From assembly GCA_021811145.1 (NCBI GenBank), contig JAJZPN010000001.1, positions 62,001 to 126,000 on the forward strand: a stretch of DNA of 64,000 nucleotides. Reading direction: 5' to 3'. The notes under the pieces were generated by a model, which had not been told where the DNA came from, did no database searches, and was given only the letters and a program-made list of their open reading frames with translations. The position numbers and the translations under genes are program-made. The stretch comes from Pseudomonadota bacterium. GTDB lineage: Bacteria; Pseudomonadota; Gammaproteobacteria; Burkholderiales; Ferrovaceae. Every line of letters begins with the position of its first letter. Positions within the stretch are counted from its first letter, which is position 1. Positions 1 to 8,296 of this stretch are shown piece by piece.

Positions 1-17
1 CATTCGATTTTTGCGAA

Positions 18-410
18 TTAACCACGCCCAATAGACAAAAAACGTACCGTAGCAATACCTAATCCTGTCATCACCAGTGAACCTGCTAGGTGAATCAAAA
101 CATGTAGGCTGGCCCACAAGTATTCTGCACGCATCAATAGCGCTACGGCTTCTGCTGAAAAAGTGGAAAAAGTCGTCAACCCCCCCATAAACCCGGTGAT
201 AATAAATAACTTGGCTTCAGGAGGGAAACCAGCACGCTCGGTAAAAAAAGCCACAGCAACCCCCACTAAATAACCACCCATTAAGTTGGCCGCCAAGGTA
301 CCTAAAGGCAATGTAGGCAGTAGTGGGTTAAGTACCATACTCAACCACCAACGAAGCCATGCGCCCAATGCCGCCCCTACCCCCACAGAAATAACAGCCC
401 ATACTCCCAT
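18..410 (-). CDS. crcB: Fluoride ion channel CrcB/FluC
   Basis: Small inner-membrane channel that exports fluoride as a dual-topology dimer. The 130-residue product has the usual family length and about four hydrophobic segments. The family signature GGLTTFSTF is present near residues 76-84, with its conserved Thr-Thr-Phe-Ser-Thr-Phe run, and the conserved Asn lies in GTLAANLMGG around residue 42. The gene is divergent from umuD with a gap of about 230 bp. That gap shows no recognisable fluoride riboswitch, although a hairpin lies in the presumed leader. An ATG on the same strand at the extreme left edge could begin a further gene, but nothing can be said about it. Confidence 0.93.
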   Translation of the reverse strand: MGVWAVISVGVGAALGAWLRWWLSMVLNPLLPTLPLGTLAANLMGGYLVGVAVAFFTERAGFPPEAKLFIITGFMGGLTTFSTFSAEAVALLMRAEYLWASLHVLIHLAGSLVMTGLGIATVRFLSIGRG

Positions 411-447
411 ATACGCTCCATAAATAGATCAAATTATTATGTCTTGA

Positions 448-492
448 GATAGGGCAAAGTGACGGACAAATATACCCACACTTTTCCCTATC
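448..492. other. Inverted repeat between crcB and umuD
   Basis: GATAGGG (448-454) pairs with CCCTATC (486-492). After one mismatch, AAAG (456-459) pairs with CTTT (481-484). The result is an 11-bp interrupted stem around a 21-nt loop. There is no T-tract on either side, so it is not a standard terminator. It lies about 40-80 nt upstream of crcB and could be a leader structure or an operator. Confidence 0.35.
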
Positions 493-609
493 GGAAAAAT
501 TGTAGGCATTATCATCCTTAATTGAACAAGGCGGTTGAATAGGAAAATGCCATTTCCTGTAGCCTTGAATATAGCTATTTTTGCGGGCTAAAACAACCCC
601 TCTTTCAAA

Positions 610-625
610 CTGTATAAATATACAG
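610..625. promoter_or_regulatory. LexA (SOS) box upstream of umuDC
   Basis: A perfect CTGT-N8-ACAG palindrome (CTGTATAAATATACAG) lies 13 bp before the umuD start codon. It matches the proteobacterial LexA consensus and covers the region where the promoter must sit. A TATAAT-like hexamer follows at 629-634. SOS control of umuDC is the normal arrangement, and the position here fits it. Confidence 0.9.
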
Positions 626-638
626 TATTATAATTCTC

Positions 639-995
639 ATGATGCAACATTTGGCTTTTTTCCCTGCTCAAGAAGAGCAACATACACTCAACCTATTACG
701 CTATCTCATGCCCCACCCTGAGAGTACGTTCTTTTTTCGTGCTCAAAGTAATGCCTTACAGGCCTCGGGGATTGTTAAAGATGATCTATTAGTGGTTGAC
801 CGTAGCCCCACTCCTCACTCAGGGCAAGTCGTTATCGCTTACCTACGCGATGAATTTGTGGTGCGTCGCTTAATAATTAAACATAACAAAGGTTACCTAG
901 AAGCCGATGATCCAGGTTATCGGACAATACAGCTAACTGACGCAGAGGACTCCCTGATCTGGGGAGTAGTAACATGGGTACTACATCGACCATAA
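639..995 (+). CDS. umuD: UmuD'-like Pol V subunit, pre-shortened and lacking the protease dyad
   Basis: Accessory subunit of translesion DNA polymerase V. The 118-residue product aligns with E. coli UmuD (139 residues, recalled sequence) at an offset of 21 through HPESTFF (residues 26-32). Its first Met therefore falls where the autocleavage site (Cys24-Gly25) would be, and it resembles processed UmuD'. The catalytic Ser60 position is Ala39 (in RAQSNAL) and the Lys97 position is Arg76 (in VVRRL). An in-frame TAA at 615-617, inside the LexA box, rules out a longer N-terminus. ATG codons at 639 and 642 are both possible starts. The 3' end overlaps umuC by 22 bp. Inference: the product works without RecA-stimulated self-cleavage. 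Confidence 0.85.
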   Translation: MMQHLAFFPAQEEQHTLNLLRYLMPHPESTFFFRAQSNALQASGIVKDDLLVVDRSPTPHSGQVVIAYLRDEFVVRRLIIKHNKGYLEADDPGYRTIQLTDAEDSLIWGVVTWVLHRP

Positions 996-2272
996 ACCTT
1001 GGTATCGCTCTTATTGATGGTAATAATTTTTATGTTTCCTGTGAACGGGTATTTAACCCGTCTCTTAGAAAGCGCCCTGTTGTGGTGTTGTCTAACAACG
1101 ATGGTTGTGTTGTATCAAGAAGCAATGAAGCCAAAGCCTTAGGTATTGCCATGGGCACTCCTTTTTTTAAAGTAGCCCATTTGGTGAAAAGCCATAATCT
1201 GGTGGCACTGAGTTCTAATTTTGCTCTCTATGCTGATATGAGCGAGCGCATGATGCGCTTATTAAAACACTTTGCTCCGAGTCAAGAAATTTACTCCATT
1301 GATGAATGTTTTTTAGATGTGAGCTCACACCAGCAGTCTTTAGAAGAGTTAGGGGTTACCATTAGAAAAACGTTGCTAAAGCAACTGGGGTTACCTGTGG
1401 GAGTGGGGATAGGGCCCACTAAAACACTGGCTAAATTAGCCAATCATTTGGCTAAAAAAAACCCGGAGTTTAAGGGAGTATGTGTCTGGCCGCACTTATC
1501 AACAACACAACAACAGGCGTTGTTAAAGACGCTTCCCACTTCCACTCTGTGGGGAATTGGCGCTAATTTAGAACGCTCTTTAGCTAAATTAAATATCCTC
1601 ACTCTATGGGATTGTTACCACACTCCTCTGTCTGTTATTCGCTCACACTTTAATGTCATGCTTGCTAGAACGTTAACTGAGTTAAGAGGAGAAGTGGCTC
1701 TAGCCTGGGAGGATCATCCTGCAGCACGTAAACAAATCATCTGTAGTCGCAGTTTTGGCCAACCCACCCTATCCTATACCTCGGTAGAAGAAGCTGTTAT
1801 TTTTCATATGCACCGCGCAGCACTGCAATTACGTGAAGAAGGCTCTTTGTGTCATACAGTAGGCGTATTTATTCGCACCAACCCCTTTCGGCAAAAAGAA
1901 ATACATTACAGTAATCACGCTCTTGAATCTCTAGCCATCACTAGTGATGACACGCGCCTTCTTAATCAAGCGGCGATAAAGGGATTAAGACGTATTTTTA
2001 AACCAGGACTGCTCTACCATAAAGTAGGCGTGGTATTACTTGATTTATCCGATAAAACCAAACAACAGGAACAGTTATTTAGTGACCTCGATCAGCACAG
2101 CAGTGAATGCCTGATGAGTACAATTGACAGACTTAACCAACGCTTTGGTGGTAATACCATTACCTTTGGTAGCAGTGCACTGAAGCATTTGTCACGTTCC
2201 TGGTCTGTACGCCTTGAAAAACGCTCACCTCGTTACACCACAGAATGGGATGAGCTGGCTGTTGCCTATTAG
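974..2272 (+). CDS. umuC: DNA polymerase V catalytic subunit UmuC
   Basis: Y-family translesion polymerase that copies damaged DNA after SOS induction. At 432 residues it is close to E. coli UmuC (422). The first metal-binding Asp is in [16 protein letters not shown] (Asp15), and the [10 protein letters not shown] motif around residue 112 supplies the second acidic pair. A little-finger domain and a C-terminal UmuC-type tail follow. The start overlaps umuD and has GGGGAG about 10 nt upstream, so the two genes are translationally coupled behind one LexA box. It converges on modC with a 4-bp overlap of the stop codons. Confidence 0.95.
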   Translation: MGTTSTINLGIALIDGNNFYVSCERVFNPSLRKRPVVVLSNNDGCVVSRSNEAKALGIAMGTPFFKVAHLVKSHNLVALSSNFALYADMSERMMRLLKHFAPSQEIYSIDECFLDVSSHQQSLEELGVTIRKTLLKQLGLPVGVGIGPTKTLAKLANHLAKKNPEFKGVCVWPHLSTTQQQALLKTLPTSTLWGIGANLERSLAKLNILTLWDCYHTPLSVIRSHFNVMLARTLTELRGEVALAWEDHPAARKQIICSRSFGQPTLSYTSVEEAVIFHMHRAALQLREEGSLCHTVGVFIRTNPFRQKEIHYSNHALESLAITSDDTRLLNQAAIKGLRRIFKPGLLYHKVGVVLLDLSDKTKQQEQLFSDLDQHSSECLMSTIDRLNQRFGGNTITFGSSALKHLSRSWSVRLEKRSPRYTTEWDELAVAY

Positions 2273-2985
2273 CGTGCTTCCGCCAACCACTGTTTCACCC
2301 AGTCATTGGCAGGATGAGTGAGTACCTGATGTTTCTCTCCTGCCTGAATCACTTGGCCTTCGTTCATCAACACCAAATAATCCGCCATCAATAGCGCCTC
2401 ATGCATATCATGAGTCACAAATACCATGGGAAGTAAGAGTTGGCGTTGTATGTCAATCAATTGATCGCGAATATGACGACGGGTCATAAAATCCAACGCT
2501 GATAAGGGCTCATCCAATAATAGTAAACGCGGATCACTCATCAGAGTCCGGGCTAAGGCCACACGTTGTCGTTGCCCCCCTGACAGTTGACGAGGGAATA
2601 AAGAGAGAACCTCCGTTAATTGATAACGCTGGGCAAAAACCAATGCTTTCTCTCTTGCCTCATCACTCCTTAGTGCACGATGTCCGTAAACAATATTTTC
2701 CAGCGCACTCATGTGTGGAAATAGCGCATCATGCTGAAAAACAAATCCTACCCGTCTGTCTCTGACAGACAAGTGAATGTTTTTTGTCTGATCAAACCAC
2801 GACTCCTCACCAAAGCAAATACTTCCCCTATCAGGCTTAACCCACCCTGCTAGGGTTTGTAGTAAAAGAGATTTACCGGCACCAGAAGGGCCAACAATAA
2901 CACTAAGTTGAGCGGGTAACTCTAAAGCCACCTGTAATGTAAAACCAGGGAGTTGTGTATGACAGTGCATAGTCAGCATTACCAA
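2269..2985 (-). CDS. modC: Molybdate ABC transporter ATP-binding protein ModC (short form)
   Basis: ATPase of the molybdate importer on the cytoplasmic face. Walker A GPSGAGKS is near residue 33, the ABC signature LSGGQRQR near residue 134, and Walker B LLLLDEP near residue 155. At 238 residues it lacks the C-terminal TOBE/molbindin domain of E. coli ModC (about 350 residues), so molybdate feedback through that domain is not expected. It overlaps modB by 7 bp. The assignment to molybdate rather than sulfate or tungstate rests on its neighbours modB and modA. Confidence 0.85.
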   Translation of the reverse strand: MVMLTMHCHTQLPGFTLQVALELPAQLSVIVGPSGAGKSLLLQTLAGWVKPDRGSICFGEESWFDQTKNIHLSVRDRRVGFVFQHDALFPHMSALENIVYGHRALRSDEAREKALVFAQRYQLTEVLSLFPRQLSGGQRQRVALARTLMSDPRLLLLDEPLSALDFMTRRHIRDQLIDIQRQLLLPMVFVTHDMHEALLMADYLVLMNEGQVIQAGEKHQVLTHPANDWVKQWLAEAR

Positions 2986-3641
2986 CGACTCCGTGTCAAC
3001 AAATAGGTCATCACCATAGAGAAGACAGCAATCAGTGTGAGTAGTAAGGCCATTATCCAGGCACTGCGATTGTCTCCTGACTCAAAAGCCGTATAAATAG
3101 ATAAAGATAATGTAGCCGTTTTTCCGGGGATATTGCCGGCCACCATCAACGTGGCGCCAAACTCTCCCAATGCCCGTGTAAAAGAGAGTACGGCTCCTGC
3201 CACAATACTGTTACGTGATAAAGGGACTATCACGCGCGTGAACGTCACCCAACTGGATTTACCTAAGCTTTGGCTGGCTAAAATCAATTCTTGATCCACG
3301 CCTAAAAATCCTGAGCGCGTAACGCGTACCATTAAGGGTAATGACACCACACAGGCTGCCACCACGGCAGATTGCCAAGTAAACAATATACTCACACCAC
3401 TTAAGCGATACAGTAGGGCACCAATTGGCCCCGTATGACCTAATAAATAGACCAATAAAAATCCCACTACAGTGGGCGGCAGCACCAAGGGAATGGCAAC
3501 CATCGTATCAAGCCAGAGCCATTTTTTTGTCTGGCCAAAGACAAATAAATAGGACAGAGCAATACCTAATATGACAACACACAGTGTTGACCAACTGGCA
3601 ATCCACAGTGACAGCAGCAGTATCTGCCCAATCTCCATCAT
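2979..3641 (-). CDS. modB: Molybdate ABC transporter permease ModB
   Basis: Inner-membrane permease of the molybdate importer, 220 residues with five to six hydrophobic segments. The binding-protein-dependent permease loop (EAA-like region) that contacts the ATPase appears around residues 120-170, including GEFGATLMVAGNIPG, typical of ModB/CysT-family permeases. It overlaps modA by 4 bp and modC by 7 bp, so the three genes form one translationally coupled unit. Confidence 0.9.
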   Translation of the reverse strand: MMEIGQILLLSLWIASWSTLCVVILGIALSYLFVFGQTKKWLWLDTMVAIPLVLPPTVVGFLLVYLLGHTGPIGALLYRLSGVSILFTWQSAVVAACVVSLPLMVRVTRSGFLGVDQELILASQSLGKSSWVTFTRVIVPLSRNSIVAGAVLSFTRALGEFGATLMVAGNIPGKTATLSLSIYTAFESGDNRSAWIMALLLTLIAVFSMVMTYLLTRSRW

Positions 3642-4381
3642 GGCGTTTGAAATCCATAATGAGCAAAGATCACCTTCGCCTCTCTGGTATTCAGATAATT
3701 GAGAAACTCTTGAGCCAATTGTTTGTGTTGACTGGCTTTAACTATAGCCGCTGGATAGACAATAGGTAAATGAGAATCCTCTGGGGCATAGGCTGCAATA
3801 CGGACTTTATCAGCCATTTCCAGGGCATCTGTTTTGTACACAAGTCCTGCTTCCACATCCTGCTCAGCCACATAAGTTAATACTTGCCGAACGTGAGAGG
3901 CCAAAATCAAATGTGCTTGCACTTGCTGTGTTAAATCATAAAATTGAAACACCTCAGTGGCATACATGCCAGCAGGGACAAACCGAGGGTCTCCAATACT
4001 GATTTTTTTAGCTTCAGCTAAATCAGTAAAATCATGAATCTTGGTTTCCGACTGAGCGGGTACGATTAACACCAGTTGATTATGAACCAGCACACTGCGC
4101 GAGGCAGGGTCAATTAACGAACTGGTTTGTAAGGAATCCATAACCTTATCTGAGGCACTCACAAATAGATCAACTGGCGCTCCGGCCTCAATTTGACGAG
4201 CTAAGGTGCCTGAGCCACCCCAATTAAAGCGCACCGTTGTTTGCGGATGAGTGGCTGAAAAATCCTGTGCAACACGCTGAAGTGCATTAGTGAGACTCGC
4301 TGCTGCAGAGACGATTATCTCCTCTGCATTAACTTGTATACATAACCCTAACAAAACAACAGCCCACAAAAAACGTTGCAT
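3638..4381 (-). CDS. modA: Periplasmic molybdate-binding protein ModA
   Basis: Periplasmic receptor that delivers molybdate (or tungstate) to ModBC. It has a signal peptide (residues 1-19, ending VNA-E) and the ModA signature AAASLTNALQ right after it. The segment FNWGGSGTLARQIEAGAPVD carries the oxyanion-contacting Ser. Length (247) is typical. The gene begins only 21 bp after the stop of the upstream photolyase gene on the same strand, so the two may share a transcript. No molybdenum-cofactor riboswitch fits in that gap. Confidence 0.92.
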   Translation of the reverse strand: MQRFLWAVVLLGLCIQVNAEEIIVSAAASLTNALQRVAQDFSATHPQTTVRFNWGGSGTLARQIEAGAPVDLFVSASDKVMDSLQTSSLIDPASRSVLVHNQLVLIVPAQSETKIHDFTDLAEAKKISIGDPRFVPAGMYATEVFQFYDLTQQVQAHLILASHVRQVLTYVAEQDVEAGLVYKTDALEMADKVRIAAYAPEDSHLPIVYPAAIVKASQHKQLAQEFLNYLNTREAKVIFAHYGFQTP

Positions 4382-4402
4382 AAGAATTATTCCTTAATTA
4401 AC

Positions 4403-5929
4403 CTAACATGATTGTGCATCATCAAGAAGTGTCCGTGCGCGAGTCAGAATACGTTGTTGTTGAGTAGCGTCAAAGCGTTGCCACTGGCGATAGACCATAG
4501 ATAAACGATGGTTTTTCATTAACTGATCGCGATGTATATAATGAAAATGCCAGTATAACGCATTTAACGGACAGGCATTTTCCTCTTCACGCAGCTTGAA
4601 ATTATAGTGACATCCTTTGCAATAATTGCTCATTCTATTCACATACGCGGCACTGGCCACATAGGGTTTCGTAGCGAGTAATCCACCATCAGCAAATTGA
4701 CTCATGCCTAAGGTATTGGGTTGCTCTACCCATTCAAAGGCATCGATATAAATACCCAAATACCAACCACTTAATTCTTGTGGCGAAAAACCAAACAGCA
4801 AGGCTGCATTACCGATAATCATCAAGCGTTGAATATGGTGCGCATACGCATACTGAAGTGACTGACCAATTGACTGGGAGAGGCAACGCATTTTGGTTTT
4901 CCCCGTCCAAAACCAGGAGGGCAAAGGACGCTGATGCTGAAAAAAATTAGTACTCTGATATTGATCACCGTGCGCCCAATAAAATATCCTAATGTATTCA
5001 CGCCAACCAATAATTTGTCTGACAAACCCCTCCACCGCAGCAATACTTGCCCGACCTTGGTAATAAGCTTCAACAGCACGATTCACCACTTCTCGTGGAC
5101 TAATCATTTTGGTATTTAAGGCGAAAGACAGCAGTGAGTGAAATAGGAACGGTTGATCAACCACCATGGCATCTTGAAAGCGTCCGAAGTGAACCAATCG
5201 ATTTGTAATAAAATCATCTAGGTAACCCAGTGCTTCTGCGCGATTAAGTGGCCAAATAAACCGCTTGGCATCAACTTCCCCCATAAACTGAATGGATTGT
5301 TGTTGAATGGTTTGCCATAAAGCGTGATGATTGTGTTCAATGAGTTGAGGGGCAGTGAGTGCCACATCATTACGCCATGGTTGACGGTTGTCTTCATCAT
5401 AATTCCATTGACCACCCTCTGGTTGCCCTGAGGCATCTAATAAAATACCATGCTCTTTACGCATAGCACGATAAAAGCGTTCCATTAACCACTGTTTATT
5501 ATTAAAAAAGCGCAACCCATCAAGGCGCTCTGTATAAAAATGCTCAGCAGAAACGCAGGCTAGCTCACCATCAAATTGCTCTGTTAAGGAGGCCAATAGT
5601 GTATCAACACGAAACTCATCAGGTTCTTGATATTCAATGCGTTGGCATTGATAGTGTTGTGCTAGCTGAAGGAGATTAGAAGATAAGCTATGTAAGTTTG
5701 TTTGATCATCAATGGTTAAGTAATGAACTCGGTGTCCTGCGGCCAACAAAGACTGAGCAAAATCTCTCATAGCCGCAAAAATTCCTAAGATTTTTTGTCC
5801 ATGATGAATAACATAATCTGTTTCGTCACGGCACTCCATTAATGTATAAATAACATTGTCACTATTGGTTGCAAACCAAGAGTGGCAGGGATTAAGTTGA
5901 TCCCCTAAAATAAGTCGCAATGTTGGCAT
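4403..5929 (-). CDS. phrB: Iron-sulfur (6-4) photolyase / cryptochrome, PhrB (FeS-BCP) class
   Basis: Light-driven repair flavoprotein of the bacterial FeS-BCP class, whose characterised member, Agrobacterium PhrB, repairs (6-4) photoproducts. The 508-residue length fits. The N-terminus LRLILGDQLN is the Rossmann antenna domain. The FAD domain contains the class motif AHHIQRLM near residue 365. Four cysteines suit the 4Fe-4S site: one in KMRCLSQS near residue 350, two in NYCKGC, and one in ENACPLN, the last three near residues 440-455. It is divergent from the DUF3429 gene with a 73-bp gap and is followed at 21 bp by modABC. It is unlike the two other photolyase-family genes near 31-34 kb, so it is not a recent duplicate of them. 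Confidence 0.92.
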   Translation of the reverse strand: MPTLRLILGDQLNPCHSWFATNSDNVIYTLMECRDETDYVIHHGQKILGIFAAMRDFAQSLLAAGHRVHYLTIDDQTNLHSLSSNLLQLAQHYQCQRIEYQEPDEFRVDTLLASLTEQFDGELACVSAEHFYTERLDGLRFFNNKQWLMERFYRAMRKEHGILLDASGQPEGGQWNYDEDNRQPWRNDVALTAPQLIEHNHHALWQTIQQQSIQFMGEVDAKRFIWPLNRAEALGYLDDFITNRLVHFGRFQDAMVVDQPFLFHSLLSFALNTKMISPREVVNRAVEAYYQGRASIAAVEGFVRQIIGWREYIRIFYWAHGDQYQSTNFFQHQRPLPSWFWTGKTKMRCLSQSIGQSLQYAYAHHIQRLMIIGNAALLFGFSPQELSGWYLGIYIDAFEWVEQPNTLGMSQFADGGLLATKPYVASAAYVNRMSNYCKGCHYNFKLREEENACPLNALYWHFHYIHRDQLMKNHRLSMVYRQWQRFDATQQQRILTRARTLLDDAQSC

Positions 5930-6002
5930 GAACTAATCCGAGTTAAAATGGTATGTTAGAGAGAAGCCACGTTAAACTGTTCCTTACTATGCGAGAAAAA
6001 TC

Positions 6003-6458
6003 ATGAATGAAGAAGTGATTACTGTTAAACCTAAAGCCGCCATCATTCTAGGCTACAGTGGTCTTATTCCTTTTATAGCCTTTAGTTTAAGTATGTCCCT
6101 TGATTCCTATCGTGCTAGTATTTGGCGAGACGCCCTACTCACCTACGGATCAGTTATTTTAAGTTTTGTTGGGGCACTGCATTGGGCGTTTGCCATGCTG
6201 GCTAAAGACTTACCCCCATTAACCCAAAAACAACGCTACGCTTGGAGCGTTGTCCCAGCCTTAGTGGGGTGGTTTGCTCTGTTAATCCCCCCTTTTATCG
6301 CTGGTACTTTACTAGCTGTGTTTTTTATCTTGCACTACGACCAAGACAGAAGACTCAGTAAACACATGAGCTTACCAGCATGGTATTTACCGCTACGTTT
6401 ACAGTTGACGGTTGTGGCAACCCTTGCCGTATTGATAGGTGGATTAAGTGCCCCTTAA
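6003..6458 (+). CDS. DUF3429 family membrane protein
   Basis: A 151-residue integral membrane protein of the DUF3429 (TMEM69-like) family, function unknown. Four to five hydrophobic segments are visible. The family-like stretch FVGALHWAFAM lies near residue 55, and a second conserved aromatic-rich segment, YAWSVVPALVGWFALL, follows. It is divergent from phrB and converges on the DUF423 gene with a 4-bp overlap of the 3' ends. Confidence 0.75.
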   Translation: MNEEVITVKPKAAIILGYSGLIPFIAFSLSMSLDSYRASIWRDALLTYGSVILSFVGALHWAFAMLAKDLPPLTQKQRYAWSVVPALVGWFALLIPPFIAGTLLAVFFILHYDQDRRLSKHMSLPAWYLPLRLQLTVVATLAVLIGGLSAP

Positions 6459-6826
6459 ATGACGCGTCCACGCCAAAATTGATAGGCAAGCATAAGCCAA
6501 CCAATCATCATTAATAAGCCACCAATTGGGGTAATGGCGCCAAGCCAGTGAATATTTGTTAATGACAAAGCGTAGAGTGAGCCGGAAAAGATAATCACTC
6601 CCACTATTAAGGATTGAGTTGCACGCTCAATCCCACTCACCCGTGAAGCGCCTAAAGCCAATAGTGCCAAGCCATGCAACATTTGATAATGCACAGCAGT
6701 TTGCCACCACCCCTGCGCTTGCACACTTAAACGATGTTCAAGTGCATGAGCACCAAAGGCCCCCATTAATACCCCTAAAAACATGAAACAAGAGCCCACT
6801 GTCAGAGTAAAACGCGTTTGATTCAT
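6455..6826 (-). CDS. DUF423 family membrane protein (YgdD-like)
   Basis: A 123-residue protein with four predicted membrane helices. The conserved family motif GAFGAHAL is at about residues 22-29, followed by an AVHYQMLHGLALLALG segment typical of YgdD/DUF423. Its function is unknown. It starts 22 bp from the livF stop on the same strand but on its downstream side, so it could be the last gene of the liv transcript. Confidence 0.82.
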   Translation of the reverse strand: MNQTRFTLTVGSCFMFLGVLMGAFGAHALEHRLSVQAQGWWQTAVHYQMLHGLALLALGASRVSGIERATQSLIVGVIIFSGSLYALSLTNIHWLGAITPIGGLLMMIGWLMLAYQFWRGRVI

Positions 6827-6848
6827 GATGTTATCCTCTAAAAATACA

Positions 6849-7562
6849 TTAGAGACCTAAGTAAGCCTCACGAATATGAGGATCGTTTCTCAGTTCATCT
6901 GCACTGCCACTTTGTGTGATGGCACCTGTCACCATCACATAACCACGGTCAGCAATCTCGAGAGCTGCGTAAATATCCTGCTCTACCAATAACACAGTAA
7001 TGCCTTCATTACGGATCGTACTCAAAATCTCAAGTAGTTGATCAACAATAACGGGTGCTAAACCCAGACTCATTTCATCAACCAGTAGCAGCTTAGGGTT
7101 AGCCATTAAAGCGCGCCCCATAGCACACATCTGTTGCTCGCCCCCTGACATACTTCCCGAGCGCTGTTGACGTCGCTCATAGAGTTTAGGGAAAAGTCCG
7201 TAAACGCGCTCGAGAGAAGCGTCAATTGCTGCTTTCCCCTGGCGACGGTAAGCCCCCATTAAGAGATTTTCGTGAACGCTCATTTGGTCAAACAGTAATC
7301 GTCCTTCAGGCACTTGCACTAGACCACTTTCAAAGACTTTCTCTGGAGTTTCATCATATAAAGAACGACCAGCAAAAGTAATATCACCACGTCCTTTAAG
7401 AGTTCTAGAGAGGGAGCGCAGTAGAGTGGTTTTCCCAGCACCATTGCTGCCCACCAGCGCCACAATCTCCCCTTCCTTGACTGTAAAATGGAGATTGTTT
7501 AACACATCCACATCGCCATAACCCGCGTACCAATTATTTAGCTGTAATAGCACATTACTCAT
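6849..7562 (-). CDS. livF: Branched-chain amino acid-type ABC ATPase LivF
   Basis: One of the paired ATPases of a HAAT-family importer. Walker A GSNGAGKTT is near residue 38, signature MSGGEQQM near residue 138, and Walker B LLLVDEMSLGLAP near residue 158, the last typical of LivF. Length 237 is normal. It overlaps livG by 4 bp in the order binding protein, livH, livM, livG, livF. The true substrate (Leu/Ile/Val, other amino acids or amides) cannot be read from the ATPase. Confidence 0.9.
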   Translation of the reverse strand: MSNVLLQLNNWYAGYGDVDVLNNLHFTVKEGEIVALVGSNGAGKTTLLRSLSRTLKGRGDITFAGRSLYDETPEKVFESGLVQVPEGRLLFDQMSVHENLLMGAYRRQGKAAIDASLERVYGLFPKLYERRQQRSGSMSGGEQQMCAMGRALMANPKLLLVDEMSLGLAPVIVDQLLEILSTIRNEGITVLLVEQDIYAALEIADRGYVMVTGAITQSGSADELRNDPHIREAYLGL

Positions 7563-8296
7563 ACTCGTCGCTTCCCTAAATACGCTTCGATAACACGTGG
7601 ATCATTTAATACGTCCTGTGGCGTTCCCGCCATGATTTGTTGACCATGATGAAGAACTAACAATCGATCAGACAAAGACTGAATCACTTTCATCATATGT
7701 TCAATCACAAGTATAGAAATCCCTGTTTCACGAACCACTTTAATAGCCTCAATGACTTCATCTATTTCTACTAAATTAAGACCAGCCATCACTTCATCAA
7801 GTAGTAATAACGTTGGTTTCATAGCCATTGCTTTGGCAAGCTCAAGACGTTTTCGGTCAGGTCCACCTAATTCTTCAGCGCGTTGTTGGGCTTTACTATG
7901 TAAATCCATTCGACGCAACCACTCCATGGCTTCATCACGAGCTTGAGACAACGCTTTATTGGTGGTAGTAGTGCCATACAGCGCCCCCACTGCCACATTG
8001 TCTAAGACTGTTAGACCGGGGAAAGGCTTCATAATCTGAAAGGTGCGACCGATACCAAGACGGGCACGCTCAAAAGCTGGTAAGGCAGTAATGTTGTGTC
8101 CTTGAAACACAATCTCACCAGTCGTTGGGGTTAATGTGCCACTAATTAAACTCACTAAAGTGGTTTTACCTGCCCCATTGGGACCAATAAGCCCCACTGT
8201 CTCGCCTGGCATAATATCAATGTTTACGCCATTCACTGCCAATAGACCACCAAAGCGCTTGGAAATATTTTTTAAAGATAAAATAGGTGTACTCAT
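7559..8296 (-). CDS. livG: Branched-chain amino acid-type ABC ATPase LivG
   Basis: Second ATPase of the liv importer, 245 residues. Walker A GPNGAGKTT is near residue 38. LivG features follow: FQIMKPFPGLTVLDNVAVG, Walker B LLLLDEVMAGLN, and IEHMMKVI with the switch His. The signature region reads AEELGGPDRKRLELAKA, so the canonical LSGGQ/LSYG core is altered to LGGPD, a mild oddity. It overlaps livM and livF by 4 bp each, consistent with translational coupling. Confidence 0.9.
   Translation of the reverse strand: MSTPILSLKNISKRFGGLLAVNGVNIDIMPGETVGLIGPNGAGKTTLVSLISGTLTPTTGEIVFQGHNITALPAFERARLGIGRTFQIMKPFPGLTVLDNVAVGALYGTTTTNKALSQARDEAMEWLRRMDLHSKAQQRAEELGGPDRKRLELAKAMAMKPTLLLLDEVMAGLNLVEIDEVIEAIKVVRETGISILVIEHMMKVIQSLSDRLLVLHHGQQIMAGTPQDVLNDPRVIEAYLGKRRV

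Noticed and set aside
411-520. Fluoride riboswitch in front of crcB
   Set aside because: The region has a hairpin but none of the conserved aptamer segments I would expect, so I annotate only an inverted repeat.
4822-5436. Extra reading frames overlapping the (6-4) photolyase gene
   Set aside because: They lie in other frames within a well-supported gene and encode no recognisable motif.
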